NCBI RefSeq assembly: GCF_001509835.1
Contig: NZ_JXTJ01000018.1
Span: 1-64,000 of the forward strand
DNA length: 64,000 nt
Direction of reading: 5' to 3'
From: Allobosea sp. WAO
Lineage (GTDB): Bacteria > Pseudomonadota > Alphaproteobacteria > Rhizobiales > Beijerinckiaceae
In this document: in pieces, positions 61,587 through 64,000 of the stretch
How positions within the stretch are numbered: position 1 is the stretch's first letter
Layout: each line of letters starts with the position of its first letter
Translations under genes and position numbers: made by a program
The notes under the pieces: generated by a model
The model's database searches: none
What the model was told of the DNA's origin: nothing
The model's input: the letters and a program-made list of their open reading frames with translations, nothing else

Positions 61587-61604
61587 TATGTTATACTGTT
61601 TCAT
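61587..61604. promoter_or_regulatory. Zur-like box upstream of znuA
   Basis: TATGTTATACTGTTTCAT, an imperfect palindrome sharing ATGnTATAnTGTTnC with the box at 59635-59650 (reverse orientation). It is 17 nt before the znuA ATG, suggesting a separate zinc-regulated promoter for znuA. Confidence 0.6.
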
Positions 61605-61621
61605 ATAGCGCGAGAACCACC

Positions 61622-62536
61622 ATGCTGAACCGCCGCTCCGTCCTTCTTGGCCTAGCCGCCGGCATTGCCCTGCCGCTTCCGGCGCTCGCCCAGGAGAAAC
61701 TGCCGGTCGTCGCGAGCTTCTCGATCCTCGGTGATTTCGTGCGAGAGGTCGGCGGCGAGCGGGTCGCGGTGACGCTGCTCGTCGGGCCCGATGGCGACGC
61801 CCATGTCTATTCGCCGAGCCCGGCCGACGCCAAGACGGTGGCGGCGGCGAAGCTCATCGTCGTCAACGGGCTGAAGTTCGAGGGCTGGCTGACGCGGCTG
61901 GTGCGCTCATCCGGCACCAAGGCGACGGTCGCGACGGCGACGACCGGCATCGAACCGCTCAAGATGGCCGACGACCACGGCCATGGTCACGCCCATGGCG
62001 GCGAGGATCCGCATGCCTGGCAGAGCATCGCCAATGCAAGGCTCTATGTCGGAAATGTCCGCGATGCGCTGGTAGCGGCCGATCCGGCCGGCAAAGCGAC
62101 TTACGAGGCCAACGCCACGGCGTATCTGGCGAAGCTCGATACGCTGGAAGGCGAGATCAAGGCCGCCGTCGCCCGGATTCCGGCCGACCGGCGCAGGGCG
62201 ATCACCTCACATGACGCCTTCGCCTATTTCGCGAAGGCCTACGGCATCGCCTTCGTCGCGCCACAGGGCGTCTCGACCGAAGCTGAGGCCTCCGCCCGCG
62301 ATGTCGGGCGGATCATCCGGCAGGTGAAGGCGCAGAAAGTGCCGGCGGTGTTCCTCGAAAACATCAGCAATCCGCGCCTCGCCGAGCAGATCGCGCGCGA
62401 AAGCGGCGCCAGGATCGGCGGGCGGCTCTATTCGGACGCGCTCTCGGGCAGCGATGGTCCCGCCGGGACTTACATCGCGATGATGAAACACAATATAAGC
62501 GTGATCGAAAAGGCGCTCGCCGCCGGCCCGGCCTAG
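61622..62536 (+). CDS. znuA: Zinc ABC transporter substrate-binding protein ZnuA
   Basis: A 304-residue periplasmic metal receptor of the cluster A-I type. Signal peptide at about 1-24 (ALA cut). The conserved SILGDFVREVGG, the Zn ligand His in GPDGDAHVYSPSPAD, a His-rich loop HGHGHAHGGEDPH (about 119-131), HDAFAYFAKAYG and the Asp ligand in LYSDALSG are present. The His-rich loop favours zinc over manganese. Zur-like box just upstream. Confidence 0.95.
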   Translation: MLNRRSVLLGLAAGIALPLPALAQEKLPVVASFSILGDFVREVGGERVAVTLLVGPDGDAHVYSPSPADAKTVAAAKLIVVNGLKFEGWLTRLVRSSGTKATVATATTGIEPLKMADDHGHGHAHGGEDPHAWQSIANARLYVGNVRDALVAADPAGKATYEANATAYLAKLDTLEGEIKAAVARIPADRRRAITSHDAFAYFAKAYGIAFVAPQGVSTEAEASARDVGRIIRQVKAQKVPAVFLENISNPRLAEQIARESGARIGGRLYSDALSGSDGPAGTYIAMMKHNISVIEKALAAGPA

Positions 62537-62557
62537 TCGTCGGCCCTCACCTCCAGC

Positions 62558-62660
62558 CCTCATCCTGAGGAGCCGCGCGAGCGGTGTCTCGAAGGATGAT
62601 CCCGAGTATGCTGGAAGCATCCTTCGAGAGGCGGGCCTTGCTCGCTCCTCAGGATGAGGG
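62558..62660. repeat. Family B intergenic palindromic repeat
   Basis: A close copy of the repeat at 60572, in the same orientation: CCTCATCCTGAGGAGCCGCG... to ...CTCCTCAGGATGAGGG, with inner arms CTCGAAGGATG and CATCCTTCGAG. Copies 1 and 2 bracket znuB and znuA. Confidence 0.85.
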
Positions 62661-62719
62661 CCGAGGATGAAGACCGAAGTCGGGTGCTTGCCCGCCTGTC
62701 AAAGAATCAGGATCGACCC

Positions 62720-63682
62720 ATGTCCGAAAAGATTCCCGTCACGGTGCTCACCGGCTATCTCGGCGCTGGCAAGACCACGCTCCTTAACCGCATCCTCACC
62801 GAGGACCACGGCAAGAAGTTCGCTGTGATCGTCAACGAGTTCGGCGAGGCCGGCATCGATGGCGACCTCGTCGTCGGCGCCGACGAGGAAGTGTTCGAGA
62901 TGAACAATGGCTGCATCTGCTGCACGGTGCGCGGCGACCTGATCCGCATCCTCGACGGCTTGATGAAGCGGAAGGGCAAGTTCGACGCGATCATCGTCGA
63001 GACCACCGGCCTCGCCGATCCCGCCCCGGTCGCCCAGACCTTCTTCGTCGACCAGGATGTTGGCGACGCCACCAAGCTCGACGCGGTCGTGACCGTGACC
63101 GATGCCAAGTGGCTGAAGGACCGGCTCAAGGATGCGCCGGAGGCGAAGAACCAGATCGCCTTCGCCGACGTCATCATTCTCAACAAGACCGATCTCGTCA
63201 CCGAGGCGGAACTGGCCGATGTCGAGAGCGCGATCCGCGCGATCAACCCCTATGCCAAGCTGCACAAGACCACGCGCTGCGAACTGCCGATCGAAAACCT
63301 GCTCGACCGCAACGCCTTCGATCTCGATCGCATTCTCGACATCGAGCCGGACTTCCTCGAGGCGGGACACCATCACCATCATGCGGACGACGTCCGCTCC
63401 ATGTCCTTCACCATTCCCGGCGATGTCGACCCCGACAAGTTCATGCCGTGGATCAACGATCTCAGCCAGGCGCAGGGGCCGAACATCCTGCGCTCCAAGG
63501 GCATCCTCGCCTTCAAGGGCGAGCCGCGGCGCTTCGTCTTCCAGGGCGTGCACATGATCCTCGACGGTGACCTGCAGCGCGACTGGAAGGAGGGCGAGGC
63601 TCGGCAGTCGCGGCTGGTCTTCATCGGTCGCGATCTCGACGAGAAGGCGCTGCGCGAGGGATTTCTGGCCTGCGCGGCCTGA
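62720..63682 (+). CDS. CobW/COG0523 family GTP-binding metallochaperone
   Basis: A 320-residue G3E GTPase. Walker A GYLGAGKTT near 12, the EFGEAGIDGDL switch, the metal-binding CxCC motif (GCICC near 69), ETTGLADPAP, NKTD, and a His5 stretch (near 220). The C-terminal CobW domain starts at about 230. Proteins of this family deliver zinc in zinc-limited cells, which suits its position after znuA. ATG 62720 was preferred to 62654 because it begins at the conserved N-terminus. Confidence 0.92.
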   Translation: MSEKIPVTVLTGYLGAGKTTLLNRILTEDHGKKFAVIVNEFGEAGIDGDLVVGADEEVFEMNNGCICCTVRGDLIRILDGLMKRKGKFDAIIVETTGLADPAPVAQTFFVDQDVGDATKLDAVVTVTDAKWLKDRLKDAPEAKNQIAFADVIILNKTDLVTEAELADVESAIRAINPYAKLHKTTRCELPIENLLDRNAFDLDRILDIEPDFLEAGHHHHHADDVRSMSFTIPGDVDPDKFMPWINDLSQAQGPNILRSKGILAFKGEPRRFVFQGVHMILDGDLQRDWKEGEARQSRLVFIGRDLDEKALREGFLACAA

Positions 63683-63690
63683 ACACCTCC

Positions 63691-63835
63691 GTCATTCCAG
63701 GGCAGGCCGCAGGCCTGAGCCCGGAACCCAGAGCCGATGCCATATCCGGCGATGCTCGCGGACGCCGAACCTTTGCGGAAACCGCGATTGGTTCTGGGTT
63801 CCGGGCTCGCCGCTTCGCGGCGCCCCGGAATGACG
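63691..63835. repeat. Family A-like intergenic palindromic repeat (variant)
   Basis: GTCATTCCAGGGCAGGCCGC at the left and CCCCGGAATGACGG at the right, with inner arms CCCGGAACCCAGAGCC and GGTTCTGGGTTCCGGG. It fills the gap between the CobW gene and the last gene. It is a diverged version of family A. Confidence 0.75.
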
Positions 63836-63873
63836 GCGTCGCGCACTATTCTCTTCTTTGCTAAAGCCACTGC

Positions 63874-64000
63874 ATGGACACCATCAGCAAACCCGTCTCG
63901 CTGCGCGAGCATGTCGTTCCCGTCGAAGCCGGCGAGCATGTCGTCGCCGTCGCCTGGCTGAAGCAGACCCTGGCTCTGGCGCTCTCTGACGGGCGCGTGC
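63874..64000 (+). CDS. Partial protein at the window edge (possibly WD40-type)
   Basis: ATG 63874; 42 codons are visible and the frame runs off the window. The product begins MDTISKPVSLREHVVPVEAG and contains a beta-strand-like VVAVAWLKQTLALALSDGRV, resembling the start of a propeller blade. WD40-repeat proteins do occur beside COG0523 genes in related genomes, as I recall. No family call can be made from this fragment. Confidence 0.5.
   Translation, partial: MDTISKPVSLREHVVPVEAGEHVVAVAWLKQTLALALSDGRV

Overview
This 64 kb window is a gene-dense, GC-rich chromosomal segment of an alphaproteobacterium, most likely order Hyphomicrobiales (Rhizobiales) and possibly a Bosea-like genus. Supporting signs are the initiator tRNA at the left edge (where rhizobial rRNA operons usually end), the purH / heparinase / rsmB / htpX block, a DUF1674 (SdhAF4-like) gene, GANTC-containing promoter palindromes and three families of intergenic palindromic repeats. 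The genus is a guess from gene content. I see no prophage, transposase or CRISPR array.

Layout. 1-190: tRNA-fMet and terminator. 423-9027: probable hydroxy-acid module with a GlcD/GlcF-like FAD/Fe-S oxidase, a tripartite tricarboxylate transporter (tctCBA), a GntR regulator and serine-glyoxylate aminotransferase; tctC and the aminotransferase share an identical 12-bp upstream box. 9284-18558: housekeeping genes (DUF72, YbaK, purH, heparinase-like, rsmB, htpX, DUF1674) and a globin-coupled chemoreceptor. 18773-25000: cyclopropane fatty acid synthase, small ORFs, DUF2853, an L,D-transpeptidase preceded by a tiny ORF copying its signal peptide, the NfeD/SPFH pair, and a MarR regulator divergent from a hydrolase. 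25092-28732: ferrochelatase, 5'-nucleotidase-like phosphatase, uracil-DNA glycosylase. 28794-38281: a branched-chain-type ABC transporter with two acyl-CoA ligase-type genes. 38677-45993: a secreted Cys-rich protein, Crp/Fnr regulator, LysE exporter, fused indolepyruvate ferredoxin oxidoreductase, and DUF1007 with a NicO-type metal transporter. 46115-55789: a nitrile/amide operon (GGT-family enzyme, AMI1-like amidase, Co-type nitrile hydratase alpha, beta and activator, exported DUF6454-like protein) next to a TAXI-TRAP transporter with DUF1850. 56027-59580: a glucan biosynthesis protein, a periplasmic 2H-phosphoesterase-like protein and a DUF2161 nuclease-fold protein. 59635-64000: a zinc module with two Zur-like boxes, a 47-residue His-rich membrane ORF, znuC, znuB, znuA, a CobW/COG0523 GTPase and the start of one more gene.

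The most interesting observations are the shared box linking the hydroxy-acid transporter/oxidase genes to the aminotransferase, the six-gene nitrile/amide operon with its unusual GGT and AMI1-like partners, the orphan duplicated signal peptide beside GANTC palindromes, the exported 2H-phosphoesterase-like protein, and the zinc module with a small His-rich leader protein and flanking direct repeats. Functions were assigned by reading motifs and recalling families; no database search was run.
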